This document shows positions 44,568 through 55,717 of a stretch of 64,000 nt of DNA, piece after piece (positions within the stretch are counted from its first letter, which is position 1; each line of letters begins with the position of its first letter). A program made the position numbers and the translations under genes. Location of the stretch: NCBI RefSeq assembly GCF_000815105.2, contig NZ_CP010310.2, positions 1,612,001 through 1,676,000 of the forward strand. Direction: 5' to 3'. The notes below the pieces were generated by a model. That model made no database searches and was not told the origin of the DNA. It worked only from the letters and a program-made list of their open reading frames with translations. This stretch comes from Pandoraea pulmonicola (GTDB taxonomy: Bacteria; Pseudomonadota; Gammaproteobacteria; Burkholderiales; Burkholderiaceae).

Positions 44568-45440
44568 TCAGCGCAGGTAACGTGCCTCCAGCGATTGGAT
44601 CTGCTCCATGCCCTGGAGGCGGAAGATCTCTTCCACGGGCACGATGTCGCGATGAACGTTCTGCACGCCGCCATCGGCGACGATCCGACGGAAGACGTCT
44701 TGCATGGCGGTCGTTGCGGCCCGGACGCCATAGTTGCCGTAGATCACCATGCGGACTTTTTCGAGCGCGCGGATACGTGCGCCGTCGAGTTCCGGATAGG
44801 CGTTGGGGACGATGACCAGCGGCACGGCGCTGTCCCACGCGTGAACGAAGCGCTCGATTTCGGCGGGCGTGGTCTTCTTGGAGTGGATCAGGATCATGTC
44901 GGCACCGGCTTCGACATACGCGCGAGCGCGCGCCAACGCTTCTTCCTGGCCGAGCCCGGCAATGAGCGCCTCCGTGCGGGCGATGACGAGGAAGTCCGGA
45001 TCGGTCTTTGCGTGAACGGCGGCCGCCACTTTCCCTTCGAACTCCTCCACCCGCAAGAGCTCCTGTCGCCCCGACGCCGCGAGGCTGGTTACTTTCGGGA
45101 AGACCTTGTCCTCGATCACGACGGCGGATGCCCCTGCCCGCTCGTATTCCTGAATCGCGTGAACGACGTTGATCGCATTGCCATAACCGGTGTCGATGTC
45201 GGCGACAATGGGGAGCGACGACTTGCCCGCGATCAACCGCACCATGTCGAGATGCTGCGTCATCGACACCAGGCTCATGTCGGGCAACCCCAGAAGTGCC
45301 GACAGTTCGAACCCGGATGCCCAGAGACCGTCGAATCCCGCCTCTTCCGCCAGGATGGCGGAGAGCGGGCTGTGCGCGGCCATGACGTGCACCAGCCCGC
45401 TTTCGGCCATGCGCCGCCGCAATTGTCCTGCTTTGCTCAT
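44568..45440 (-). CDS. palA: phosphonopyruvate hydrolase (PEP mutase/isocitrate lyase superfamily)
   Basis: This 290-residue TIM-barrel enzyme of the PEP-mutase family has the Mg motif DIDTGYGN (residues 81-88) and the gating-loop motif EDKVFPKVTSL. In PEP mutase the residue after the second Lys-x is Asn; here it is Thr118, the hallmark of phosphonopyruvate hydrolase of Variovorax sp. Pal2, which splits phosphonopyruvate to pyruvate and phosphate. Length and the ending EARYLR also agree. GAGGATCACC precedes the ATG at 45440. Neighbouring aminotransferase, importer and LysR genes fit phosphonoalanine breakdown. Oxaloacetate decarboxylase or another lyase is the alternative. Confidence 0.78.
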   Translation of the reverse strand: MSKAGQLRRRMAESGLVHVMAAHSPLSAILAEEAGFDGLWASGFELSALLGLPDMSLVSMTQHLDMVRLIAGKSSLPIVADIDTGYGNAINVVHAIQEYERAGASAVVIEDKVFPKVTSLAASGRQELLRVEEFEGKVAAAVHAKTDPDFLVIARTEALIAGLGQEEALARARAYVEAGADMILIHSKKTTPAEIERFVHAWDSAVPLVIVPNAYPELDGARIRALEKVRMVIYGNYGVRAATTAMQDVFRRIVADGGVQNVHRDIVPVEEIFRLQGMEQIQSLEARYLR

Positions 45441-45774
45441 GGTGATCCTCACGTTGCAAATGTTCCACGAAGCACTCGTGCAACTGCCGGACATCGGGAT
45501 GTCTCGGCCCGCGTCGAGTTGCCGTTGCGCGCCATGGAAGTTATCGGGTACCGGTGTGGTGCACCAGCGCGCGCATCGCATAACATCTGCGCGCCGATCG
45601 CATTTCGAGATGTTTGATCTTGGGGGAGGCCCCCGGACCCTCAAAACCGTGTCAACACTCCCACGCGGGCGCGACCAAAGACGCACGGCGAAAGCGCCCG
45701 AGACGTTGTCCTGGCGGGAAAGGCGACGGCGAGGGCGAAATCCGCCTTTGCCGTTTCAACACGCGCAACACCAG

Positions 45775-45802
45775 AAAAACCCGCCAGACTCCGTCCGGCG
45801 GG
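45775..45802 (-). terminator. rho-independent terminator of the AraC-type gene
   Basis: On the minus strand a 10-bp stem (CCCGCCGGAC/GTCTGGCGGG, one G-U pair) with loop GGA is followed by TTTTT. It lies 120 bases beyond the AraC-type stop codon. The rest of 45441-45921 has no supported gene. Confidence 0.85.
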
Positions 45803-45921
45803 GCGCTTCCGGGGGTGACCGGCAAACTCCCGTGCCGATGGACTAGAGTGCAAGTCGGCGGCGACTTCTACACCGCGTACACCGTGATCGCCGTGCCGGC
45901 GCTGGTCTATGCGGTCGGCGT

Positions 45922-47052
45922 CTACGGCTTCTTCGCGCTGCGCTGCCGAAACTCCCTGGGCGACACGCCGTACCGCGCACGGAAATCGCGTGAAAAATGT
46001 GCACCGTCGGAAAATCCGCATTCCAGCGCGATGTCCGTAATGCTGCGCGTGTCATGGCGCAATTGCCATCGACCATAATCCAGCCGCATGCTGCGAAGGA
46101 ACGACATCGGCGAGACGCCCAACGCGTCGTGGAACGCGCGCTCGAGTTGCCGGCGCCCGACGTTCACGTAGCGGGCGATGGCGTCGAGCGTCGGCGGGTT
46201 GTCGATTCGCTGCTCGATGAAGTGCGCGGCTTGCCGCACCCGAACATCCGTGATGTGCGACAGATCCGCGTAGAAATGCGCCTGCGGCAGTTTCGCCGGC
46301 CGGATGCCCTGCAGCATCATATGACGCACCACCTGCTGGGCCTTCGCCTGGCCGCAATGGCGGGTCACGAGATACAACCCCAGATCGATCGCCGCCGTCG
46401 ATCCGGCGCACGTAATCAGGTCCCCTTCATCGACGAAGAGATGGTCGACGACCGCCTTCGTCTGCGAGAAGCGCGTCCGGAATGCATCGAGCACATTCCA
46501 GTGCACACAGACCGTGCGCGATCCCACCAGTCCCGCCTGCGCCAGCGTGAACGTTCCCGTGCAGATGCCGAGCATGCGCACGCGTTTTGCGCTCGCGAGC
46601 TGTAGCCAGTCGCGCAACGGCGGCGGCAGATAGGTATTCGGATAGTCGTTGCCGCCGCACATGGCGATGTAGTCGAAGCACGACGGATCGGCCGGCAACG
46701 CGCTGTCGACGTTGAGCGTCATGCCGGCGCTCGACTGGCGCGGCAGCCCGTCCATGCTCATCACGCGCCAGTGCACGTCGATCTGACGGCTGCGTCCTCC
46801 GTGATCGGCCGCCAGTCGCAGCACATCCACCAGCCCGGCGAATGCGGCCAATGTGAACTGGTGCAGCAGCACCAGCCCGATGGAGAGCTTCGCCTTCGTT
46901 CGATGCGTCTCGTTAACGCGCGCCACATCGCTGACGTCATCGCCCGCCGGCGAGACATCGGGCACCAGCCAACTGGGTCCTGTCGATGCGGTCTCCATTT
47001 TTTTTCGCGTTTCCTGGCCTGTCGTCTTGCCGTATTGATGAGGGTTCGGCAT
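45922..47052 (-). CDS. GlxA-type AraC-family regulator
   Basis: An N-terminal DJ-1/PfpI-like domain (LSIGLVLLHQFTLAAFAGLVDVL, MLGICTGTFTLAQAGLV with the nucleophile-elbow Cys) is joined to a C-terminal AraC pair of helix-turn-helices (IARYVNVGRRQLERAFHDALG and ITDIALECGFSDGAHFSRDFRARYG). This is the GlxA family, whose members regulate arginine, choline or betaine use. The start is uncertain: ATG 47052 or 46998; no strong ribosome site is present. It is divergent from a Pot-type importer operon and likely controls it through the repeat at 47072-47099. Confidence 0.85.
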   Translation of the reverse strand: MPNPHQYGKTTGQETRKKMETASTGPSWLVPDVSPAGDDVSDVARVNETHRTKAKLSIGLVLLHQFTLAAFAGLVDVLRLAADHGGRSRQIDVHWRVMSMDGLPRQSSAGMTLNVDSALPADPSCFDYIAMCGGNDYPNTYLPPPLRDWLQLASAKRVRMLGICTGTFTLAQAGLVGSRTVCVHWNVLDAFRTRFSQTKAVVDHLFVDEGDLITCAGSTAAIDLGLYLVTRHCGQAKAQQVVRHMMLQGIRPAKLPQAHFYADLSHITDVRVRQAAHFIEQRIDNPPTLDAIARYVNVGRRQLERAFHDALGVSPMSFLRSMRLDYGRWQLRHDTRSITDIALECGFSDGAHFSRDFRARYGVSPREFRQRSAKKP

Positions 47053-47071
47053 GTCGCGTTTATACAAGTTT

Positions 47072-47099
47072 TTGTCCGCGACTTGCAAGTTGGCGACAA
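47072..47099. promoter_or_regulatory. interrupted palindrome, candidate GlxA-type operator
   Basis: TTGTC-4-ACTTGCAAGT-4-GACAA: outer arms and the 10-base centre are exact inverted repeats. It lies between the divergent AraC-type and binding-protein genes. Confidence 0.55.
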
Positions 47100-47242
47100 C
47101 CCTTGCTCGCTACGATGCCACTCAGCGATACCCGCTGCGACACGCCTGCCACCAGGTGGCGAAGCCCGCGCGGAACGCTCAGGATGTACGTAGTGATTGC
47201 AAGACTCGGAATGGCTGAACACACCTGACTTCGGGGGACGAC

Positions 47243-48310
47243 ATGAACTTCTGCAGCCGCAACACCTTACGGAAGTCGCTAATCGCCACGGCGATCGCGA
47301 CGACCGCGTCATTGTTTTCTTTCGGGGCGCAGGCGCAGTCTTCGCGCATCACGGTCGCCATGTACGGCGGCAACTGGGGCGACGCCTTCAAGGCCTGCGT
47401 TGCCGAACCGTTCACGAAAGCCACCGGTGTGGCCGTCACGCCCGAGATCGGCACCTCCACCACCACGCTTGCCAAGCTGCAACAACAAAAGAACTCGCCG
47501 ACGATCGACGTCGCGTGGCTCGACGGCGGTATCAGCGAGATGGCATTCGACGCGGGAGTGCTCGACAACCTCGACGTCGCCGGCATCCCCAATCTCAAGA
47601 ACGTCAATGCCAAAGGCATCTATCGCAATGGCAACACGACGTATGCCGTGAGCTCCGGTTACTACTCGCTCGGCCTCACGTACAGCACCAAGGCGGTGAA
47701 GACGCCGCCCACCAGTTGGAAGGATCTCTGGAAGCCCGAGTACGCTGGTGCCGTGACGGTGCCCTCGCCATCCAACTCGGCGGGGGTCCCTTTCGTGGTG
47801 TTTCTCGCGCATGTCTGGGGCGTCGATCCGTCGAACCTCGGCCCTGTATACAGCAAGCTGGCTTCGCTCGACGCCTCGCTGTTCTACGACAGCTCGGGGG
47901 CGGCGACGAACGCCTTCCAGAGCGGCGAAGCGATCATCGGCGCGCACTTCAACGTCGGCGCATGGGATCTCATCGACAAGGGCGTGCCGATCGGCTTCGT
48001 GGTGCCGAAGGAAGGCGTGTGGGCCACCGACGCCCGTCTGCATCTCGTCAAGGGCTCGCGCAACAAGGCGGCCGCGGAGAAGTTCATCAATACGGCGCTC
48101 ACGCCGGAGGCGGCATCGTGTCTGGCCGCCAAGCTCTATCTCGGCCCGGCGATTGCGGGCGTGAAGGTATCGCCCGACGTGGCGCGCAAATTGCCCTGGG
48201 GCGCCAACGGCTCGGTGGACAACCTGAAGCTGTTCGACTGGAGCATGATCAACGCGCGGCGCGCCGAGATCACCTCGACCTGGAACCGTCAGGTGTCCGT
48301 GAAGAAGTAA
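47243..48310 (+). CDS. polyamine-type ABC substrate-binding protein (PotD family)
   Basis: This 355-residue periplasmic receptor has a signal peptide (cleavage after AQA, residue ~31), then [22 protein letters not shown] and [23 protein letters not shown]. These are motifs of the PotD/AfuA-like cluster D receptors. The ATG is followed by three transporter genes of the same type. Ligand options include spermidine/putrescine, opines or proline derivatives; the following proline-racemase-family enzyme favours a proline-like compound. Confidence 0.85.
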   Translation: MNFCSRNTLRKSLIATAIATTASLFSFGAQAQSSRITVAMYGGNWGDAFKACVAEPFTKATGVAVTPEIGTSTTTLAKLQQQKNSPTIDVAWLDGGISEMAFDAGVLDNLDVAGIPNLKNVNAKGIYRNGNTTYAVSSGYYSLGLTYSTKAVKTPPTSWKDLWKPEYAGAVTVPSPSNSAGVPFVVFLAHVWGVDPSNLGPVYSKLASLDASLFYDSSGAATNAFQSGEAIIGAHFNVGAWDLIDKGVPIGFVVPKEGVWATDARLHLVKGSRNKAAAEKFINTALTPEAASCLAAKLYLGPAIAGVKVSPDVARKLPWGANGSVDNLKLFDWSMINARRAEITSTWNRQVSVKK

Positions 48311-48324
48311 GGAAGGGGTGTGCC

Positions 48325-49395
48325 ATGACAGCATTGCTATCTCTACAGGCCTTGAGCAAGCGCTTCGGCGGTTATCAGGCGCTCGACGGCATCAGCCTCG
48401 ATGTCCGGCAAGGCGAATTCATCGCGTTGCTGGGACCGAGCGGTTGCGGCAAGACAACGCTGCTGCGCGCCATCGCCGGATTCCAGACGCCTGACAGCGG
48501 CCGCATCGCGATCGAGGGGCAGGACGTGACGCAACTCCCGCCGTATCGCAGGCCCCTCAATACGGTGTTCCAGCAGTACGCGCTGTTCCCGCACATGCGC
48601 GTCCTCGATAACGTTGCCTATGGACCGCGTCGGCAGGGCGTGTCGCGCGACGAGGCGGCCAGACGCTCGCGAGAAGCATTGGCGATGGTGGGCCTCGAGA
48701 ACTTCTGCGAACGCTACCCGCGCGAACTCTCCGGCGGGCAGCAGCAACGCGTGGCGCTTGCCCGCGCGATCGTCAATCGTCCGAAGCTGCTGTTGCTCGA
48801 CGAGCCGCTTTCCGCGCTCGACATGAAGCTGCGCAAGCGGATGCAACTGGAACTCAAGCATCTGCAGGAGCGACTCGGCATCGCCTTCGTGTTCGTGACG
48901 CACGATCAGGAAGAGGCGATGACGATGGCCGACCGTATCGTCGTCATGAATGCGGGGCGCATCGAACAGGTCGGCACGGGAATCGAGATCTATCACCGCC
49001 CGGCAACGCGCTTCGTGACCGAGTTCATCGGCGACGCCAACATGATCGCGTTCCACGTGCGCGACGGGGCACTGCATCTCGACTGCGCGTCGCCGGCGCA
49101 ATGGCCGGTGGTTCCGAACGCCCCCGCGCGCGGCGTCGCCGTGCTGCGCCCCGAACAGTTGTATGTCGTGACGGACAGCGCCGACGCCACCGCCGACGCC
49201 GCAGCCTGCCGAGTGCACGGCGTGCTCGCCGACATCGTGGATATCGGCAGTCACGCGCTGCTTTATGCGGACGTCGGCGTGCACCGTATCGTCGCGCGCA
49301 CGTCGAGCGGCGTTGCCGCGGCGCTGCGCAAGGGCGGGGACGTGCATCTGGGCTTCGACCCGGCGAACGTGCACCTGATCGGAGACGCGGCATGA
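48325..49395 (+). CDS. polyamine-type ABC ATP-binding protein (PotA-like)
   Basis: This 356-residue ATPase has Walker [22 protein letters not shown], signature [15 protein letters not shown], Walker [12 protein letters not shown], switch His VTHDQEEAM and a C-terminal TOBE domain ([13 protein letters not shown]). AAGGAAGGGG precedes the ATG at 48325. It overlaps the first permease gene by 4 bases. Confidence 0.9.
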   Translation: MTALLSLQALSKRFGGYQALDGISLDVRQGEFIALLGPSGCGKTTLLRAIAGFQTPDSGRIAIEGQDVTQLPPYRRPLNTVFQQYALFPHMRVLDNVAYGPRRQGVSRDEAARRSREALAMVGLENFCERYPRELSGGQQQRVALARAIVNRPKLLLLDEPLSALDMKLRKRMQLELKHLQERLGIAFVFVTHDQEEAMTMADRIVVMNAGRIEQVGTGIEIYHRPATRFVTEFIGDANMIAFHVRDGALHLDCASPAQWPVVPNAPARGVAVLRPEQLYVVTDSADATADAAACRVHGVLADIVDIGSHALLYADVGVHRIVARTSSGVAAALRKGGDVHLGFDPANVHLIGDAA

Positions 49396-50282
49396 ACCCG
49401 GCGCTGGCGCTATCGCCGCACGGTGGTCGGTCCAACGCACTGCGGCTCGCCCCGGTGTGGATGATCGGCGCGCCCTTGCTGTTCTTCGCCGCGTTCTTCC
49501 TCGCGCCGCTCGCCGTGGTGCTGGTGGCGAGCCTCACGTCCGCGAATGGCGCGGGACTGTCGGCGCTCACGCTGGCGAACTATGCGCGCGTGCTGGCGGA
49601 TCACTACCACTGGGACGTCACGCTCGTGACTTTTCGGATCGCGTGTCTGACGACGGTGTTCTGCGTGCTGCTCGGCTACCCGCTTGCGTGGTATCTCGTG
49701 CGCATCGTCCGCTGGCAGGCATGGCGCCGCGCCTGCGTGATTCTGCTGGTGGTGCCGATGCTCACGAGCAATATCGTGCGCTCGTTCGGCTGGATGGTGT
49801 TGCTCGGCAGAAATGGGCTGGTGAACGAAGCACTGCTGGCGACAGGGCAGATCGAGCGTCCCATGCGCTTTCTCGGCACCGAGACCGGCATTCTCATCGG
49901 CATGGTGTACGTGCTGCTGCCTTTCGTCGTGCTGGCCGTGGGGAACTCGCTGGCGCGAGTCGACACGTCGCTGGAGCAGGCCTCGGCCGATCTCGGGGCA
50001 AAACCCTTCGAGACGTTCTTTCACGTGACGCTGCCGTTGACGATGCCCGGCGTCGTGGCCGGCGCGATCATGGTCTTCACGTTGGCGGTCTCGGCCTACG
50101 TGACGCCGGCCCTGCTGTCCGGCGGCCGCATCACGGTGCTCTCGATGCTGATCTTCCAGCAATACAGCGCCACGTTCGACGTCCACTACGGCGGCGCGCT
50201 CAGCATCGTGCTGCTGGTCTTCACGCTGGCGATGGTGGCGCTGGCCGGGCGCGTCGGCATGGTGCGAGGAGGTGTTCGATGA
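49392..50282 (+). CDS. polyamine-type ABC permease (PotB-like)
   Basis: This 296-residue inner-membrane protein has about six segments, the N-terminal [10 protein letters not shown] typical of PotB-like permeases and the EAA loop [27 protein letters not shown]. Translational coupling on both sides (ATGA overlaps) shows one operon with the ATPase and second permease. Confidence 0.9.
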   Translation: MNPALALSPHGGRSNALRLAPVWMIGAPLLFFAAFFLAPLAVVLVASLTSANGAGLSALTLANYARVLADHYHWDVTLVTFRIACLTTVFCVLLGYPLAWYLVRIVRWQAWRRACVILLVVPMLTSNIVRSFGWMVLLGRNGLVNEALLATGQIERPMRFLGTETGILIGMVYVLLPFVVLAVGNSLARVDTSLEQASADLGAKPFETFFHVTLPLTMPGVVAGAIMVFTLAVSAYVTPALLSGGRITVLSMLIFQQYSATFDVHYGGALSIVLLVFTLAMVALAGRVGMVRGGVR

Positions 50283-51067
50283 TCGCGCGAGTTTCCGTTC
50301 GTCTCGTGGCGTGGGCCGTGCTCGCCTACCTGATGCTGCCGCTGGTGGTCATTCTCGGCAGTTCGCTTACGCGCACCGAGTTTCTCGCTTTTCCGCCGCA
50401 AGGCATCACGTTGCACTGGTACCGGCAGATGCTGCATGACGAGAGCTATCTGGCGGCGTTTTCCACGAGCACGATGCTGGCGCTCGCGGCAACGGCGGTG
50501 TCGCTCCTGCTGACGGTGCCGGCTTCGCTGGTGCTGGCGCGATACGAGTTTCGCGGCAAGGGTGCGCTGGCTGCGATCCTGATGGCGCCGCTCACGCTGC
50601 CGCACATCGTGCTGGGCGCGGCCCTGCTGCAGTTCGGCGGCGACTTCGGTCTTACGCGCAGCTTCTTGTCGCTGCTGATCGGTCACACGATCATCGTCGC
50701 GCCATTCGTGCTGCGCTCGGTGCTCTCGATGATGACGCCCGAGCAACGGGCGCTGGAGGAGGCGTCGAGCGATCTGGGCGCGAATCCCTGGACGACGTTC
50801 TTCCTCGTCATCCTGCCGCGCATACGGCCGGGTATCGTGACGGGATCGATCTTCGCGTTCATCTCGTCGTGGATCAACGTGGAGTTGTCGATCTTCAACA
50901 CCACGGCGGATCTGAACACCATTCCGGTCAAGTTGTTCAACTACGTGCAGTACACGATCGACCCGACGATCGCCGCGGTGTCCGGCGCGACGATCCTGGT
51001 AGCCGTCGCGGCGATCGTGGTCCTGGATCTCACCATCGGTCTCGACATGTTGTCGGACCGCAGTTAA
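50279..51067 (+). CDS. polyamine-type ABC permease (PotC-like)
   Basis: This 262-residue permease has about six membrane segments and the EAA loop LEEASSDLGANPWTTFFLVILPRIRPG. The N-terminal FPPQGITLHWYRQML is characteristic of PotC-like proteins. It is followed after 30 bases by the proline-racemase-family gene in the same orientation. Confidence 0.9.
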   Translation: MIARVSVRLVAWAVLAYLMLPLVVILGSSLTRTEFLAFPPQGITLHWYRQMLHDESYLAAFSTSTMLALAATAVSLLLTVPASLVLARYEFRGKGALAAILMAPLTLPHIVLGAALLQFGGDFGLTRSFLSLLIGHTIIVAPFVLRSVLSMMTPEQRALEEASSDLGANPWTTFFLVILPRIRPGIVTGSIFAFISSWINVELSIFNTTADLNTIPVKLFNYVQYTIDPTIAAVSGATILVAVAAIVVLDLTIGLDMLSDRS

Positions 51068-51097
51068 TCCCCAACCGACTCATCTGGAGTAATTGCC

Positions 51098-52111
51098 ATG
51101 CGCAAGCAAGACGCGTTCGACGTCATCTACACCCATACCGAAGGCGAGCCGCTTTGCATCATTCATAGCGGCATTCCGTATCCGGCGGGTTCCACCATTC
51201 TTGAAAAGCGCGCCTTCCTCGAGGCCAACTACGACTGGCTGCGCATGGCCCTCATGCGCGAGCCGCGCGGGCATCGCGACATGTTCGGCGTATTCCTCAC
51301 GCCGCCGTCCAGCCGCGAGTTCGATGCCGGCCTGATCTACATCGATGGCACCGAGTACTCGCACATGTGCGGCCACGGCACGATCGCAGTCGCGATGGCG
51401 ATGGTCGCCCACGGCTTCGTGCCGCGTGGGCCCAACGGCATCACGCGCATTCGCTTCGAGACGACCGCGGGCCTGGTGGTCGCCGAAGTCGCCACGGAAG
51501 GCGACGAGGTGCTGTGGACGCGCTTCGAGAACGTGCCTGCCTATGTCGCCGCGCAGGACGTGCCGGTGCATCTGCCGGGCTATGGCGACCTCAAGGCGGA
51601 TATCGTGTGGGGCGGCAACTACTTCGGCATCGTGGACCTGAGCGACTGCAATCTGCGCATCTCGCCGGAGAATGGCAGCGAACTGTCGCGCCTCGGCCTG
51701 CTCGTGCGCGACCAGATCAACGCGAAGATGCGCATCCAGCATCCGACGCAGGCACACGTCAACAATCTGAATTACGTGACGTTCTGGCACTCGCCGACGA
51801 TCGAAGGTGCGTTCTACAAGAACGTGCACGTGTTCAGCGCCGGGCAGCTCGACCGTTCGCCGGGCGGTACGGGCACGAGCGCCATGATGGCGATGTTCGA
51901 GGCGCGAGGTCGGCTGAAGATGCACCAGCCGATTCTCACGGAAGGCCTGCTCGGCAGCGGCACCTTCGAAGGCTGCCTGCTCGGCGAGGTGGATCTGAAC
52001 GGCACGCGCGCGGTGCGTCCGACCGTCAAGGGCACGGCAAGCGTATTGGGCACCGCGCGCTGGGTCATCGATCGCAAGGACCCGGTCGGCGCGGGCTTCC
52101 TGGTGCGGTAA
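51098..52111 (+). CDS. proline racemase-family enzyme lacking the second catalytic Cys
   Basis: This 337-residue protein has the complete proline-racemase/4-hydroxyproline-epimerase fold. The first catalytic Cys is present (HMCGHGT, Cys91). The second motif, normally DRSPCGTGTSA, reads DRSPGGTGTSA, so position 256 is Gly. In the family two Cys give racemase or epimerase, and Cys plus Thr gives trans-3-hydroxyproline dehydratase; Cys plus Gly is neither. It lies in the Pot-type importer operon, so the substrate is probably an imported proline derivative. The reaction is uncertain; a dehydratase-like role is the best guess. Confidence 0.8.
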   Translation: MRKQDAFDVIYTHTEGEPLCIIHSGIPYPAGSTILEKRAFLEANYDWLRMALMREPRGHRDMFGVFLTPPSSREFDAGLIYIDGTEYSHMCGHGTIAVAMAMVAHGFVPRGPNGITRIRFETTAGLVVAEVATEGDEVLWTRFENVPAYVAAQDVPVHLPGYGDLKADIVWGGNYFGIVDLSDCNLRISPENGSELSRLGLLVRDQINAKMRIQHPTQAHVNNLNYVTFWHSPTIEGAFYKNVHVFSAGQLDRSPGGTGTSAMMAMFEARGRLKMHQPILTEGLLGSGTFEGCLLGEVDLNGTRAVRPTVKGTASVLGTARWVIDRKDPVGAGFLVR

Positions 52112-52130
52112 AACCCATCTTTCGTCATTT

Positions 52131-52886
52131 CTACGGATCGACGCGCTCGATCACGACGGCCTCCGAGCTGGCGACGGTGCCCGTCACGCGCAGTCCGGGG
52201 TCGAGCCAGTCCGTCATCGCCCAGCCCCCGTGAGCGACGCGTCGCTGCCAGGCGCGCAGCGGCGCTTCGCTCATCGGGAGGCCCGACATGTCGACGCGGC
52301 TCATGCCGTCGAGCGTCGTCTCGCCGACTTTGACGAGACTTTCCTTGCGCGTCCACAGCCGCAGCCAGGCGAGCGCGCGCGGCGACGGCGCGTGATGCGT
52401 GTGAGCGACGCTCGCGAAATCCGCCAATCGTATTCGCTCGCGTTCATTGAGCCCCGGCAGATCCGGGTCGGCCGACAGGGCTTCGTCCCAGTGCTCGACG
52501 TCGATCCCGACAGGAGAAATCGCACACGCCGCGGCAACCGTGCCGCGCGTGTGGCTCAGGCTGACGTGCAGCCCCGGATGCGCGGGCAAACAGGGGCGTC
52601 CGTGTGCGCCACCGCATCGCTCGCAGCGCTGCATGAGCGCGTAGGTCCGCGCTTCCGGTCCGGGAATGTCGGAGCTGCCCATGATTCGGGCGGCGGCAAC
52701 GCGCGCCAGGATGTGCGCCGCAACATAATCCTCCCGATCGGTCGGTCGGGAAAACGCGTCGGCGCGTTTCCATTCGTCCGCGCTCAGGTGGGCGGCCCAT
52801 CGGCCGAAGCGCATCATCACCCCTCGCGATTGCCCATACAGGGCGAGCCCCGTCCCCGCCATTCCGGTCGTATTCAGATACGTCAT
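52131..52886 (-). CDS. 4'-phosphopantetheinyl transferase (Sfp type)
   Basis: This 251-residue enzyme transfers the phosphopantetheine arm from CoA to carrier proteins. The Mg motif PVGIDVE and the second signature WTRKESLVK are present, as is LHVSLSHTRG. A cluster of Cys (CERCGGAHGRPC) in the N-terminal half is common in this subgroup. The ATG at 52886 is chosen by family length; no strong ribosome site is seen. The only carrier domain in the window is in the NRPS 6 kb away (Ser750), its likely target, though other clusters of the genome may be served too. Confidence 0.85.
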   Translation of the reverse strand: MTYLNTTGMAGTGLALYGQSRGVMMRFGRWAAHLSADEWKRADAFSRPTDREDYVAAHILARVAAARIMGSSDIPGPEARTYALMQRCERCGGAHGRPCLPAHPGLHVSLSHTRGTVAAACAISPVGIDVEHWDEALSADPDLPGLNERERIRLADFASVAHTHHAPSPRALAWLRLWTRKESLVKVGETTLDGMSRVDMSGLPMSEAPLRAWQRRVAHGGWAMTDWLDPGLRVTGTVASSEAVVIERVDP

Positions 52887-53027
52887 TGTGAGTCGTGCGC
52901 ATGATGCCAGGCACGGCGTAATAGAAGTGACGGACTCCAAGCAATTTGGATGCCATGATGTTTTCGACGTGCAACCGGAAGCGACCCGACGCCGGTTTCA
53001 CCTTGCGACGTGTCGAGCAGCGAAACG

Positions 53028-53069
53028 GACACCTGTCGCACTCTGCGACAGGTGTCGCAGCTTCGGACA
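53028..53069. promoter_or_regulatory. two tandem enhancer-type sites, TGTCGCA-N3-TGCGACA
   Basis: Site 1 (53034-53050) is perfect, and its outer arms extend to 13 bases (53028-53056). Site 2 (53053-53069, TGTCGCA-gct-TCGGACA) has two mismatches and lies 19 bases on. They sit about 170-200 bases before a sigma-54 promoter. Otherwise the gap 52887-53322 shows no gene. Confidence 0.7.
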
Positions 53070-53237
53070 GATGTCGGAGGCGATTTTCACGCCGGTATCG
53101 GCAGGACGGGAAGGGATACGTGCGACCCTTGAATGGCTGCGCGTCGCAACGCTATCCAACAAGCATGCGGGTTGCACGGGCGCAGGGCGAAGGATGCCGA
53201 TCGATCAAAGTCGTTCGCCAGGTCATTCGACGAGAAA

Positions 53238-53253
53238 TGGTTCGAAAATTGCA
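53238..53253 (+). promoter_or_regulatory. sigma-54 promoter of the aldo/keto reductase gene
   Basis: TGGTTCGAAAATTGCA has GG and GC in exact -24/-12 spacing, with two mismatches to TGGCACGNNNNTTGCA. It lies 70 bases before the ATG. Confidence 0.65.
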
Positions 53254-53322
53254 TCGCCTGTGCGAAGGTGCCGGAGCGACGTGCCGGCACGTACACCATC
53301 CACACTGCACAGGAGTTGCACG

Positions 53323-54324
<1,002 letters not shown>

Positions 54325-54332
54325 GATGAACG

Positions 54333-54359
54333 ATGGCGGACGCGTCGACCGTCCGCCAT
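54333..54359. terminator. hairpin between convergent genes
   Basis: ATGGCGGACG and CGTCCGCCAT form a perfect 10-base stem with a 7-base loop, 8 bases after the aldo/keto reductase stop. No T-run follows. Confidence 0.6.
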
Positions 54360-54433
54360 GTTGCGCTGTGCCGTGCCGATGGCAGCCCACAGCCCTGTTG
54401 CCGCGTTGGCAGGGGCTATCGGCAGATCGGCAG

Positions 54434-55522
<1,089 letters not shown>

Positions 55523-55717
55523 TGACTTTATAGGAATTGGCATGCGCTGCGTTTGGCGGCGCTCGATCGCATCGTCGCGATTGCCAGTGGGGAGGGTGCT
55601 CCATAAAGCAAAAGAAGCATAGTTCGATTCGCGAGCCGTCTCCAATACCATATGATGTGACGACTGATACCGGTTCGCTATGAATAGAAACCGATGTTCT
55701 TTACAGGGGCTGGCTCC

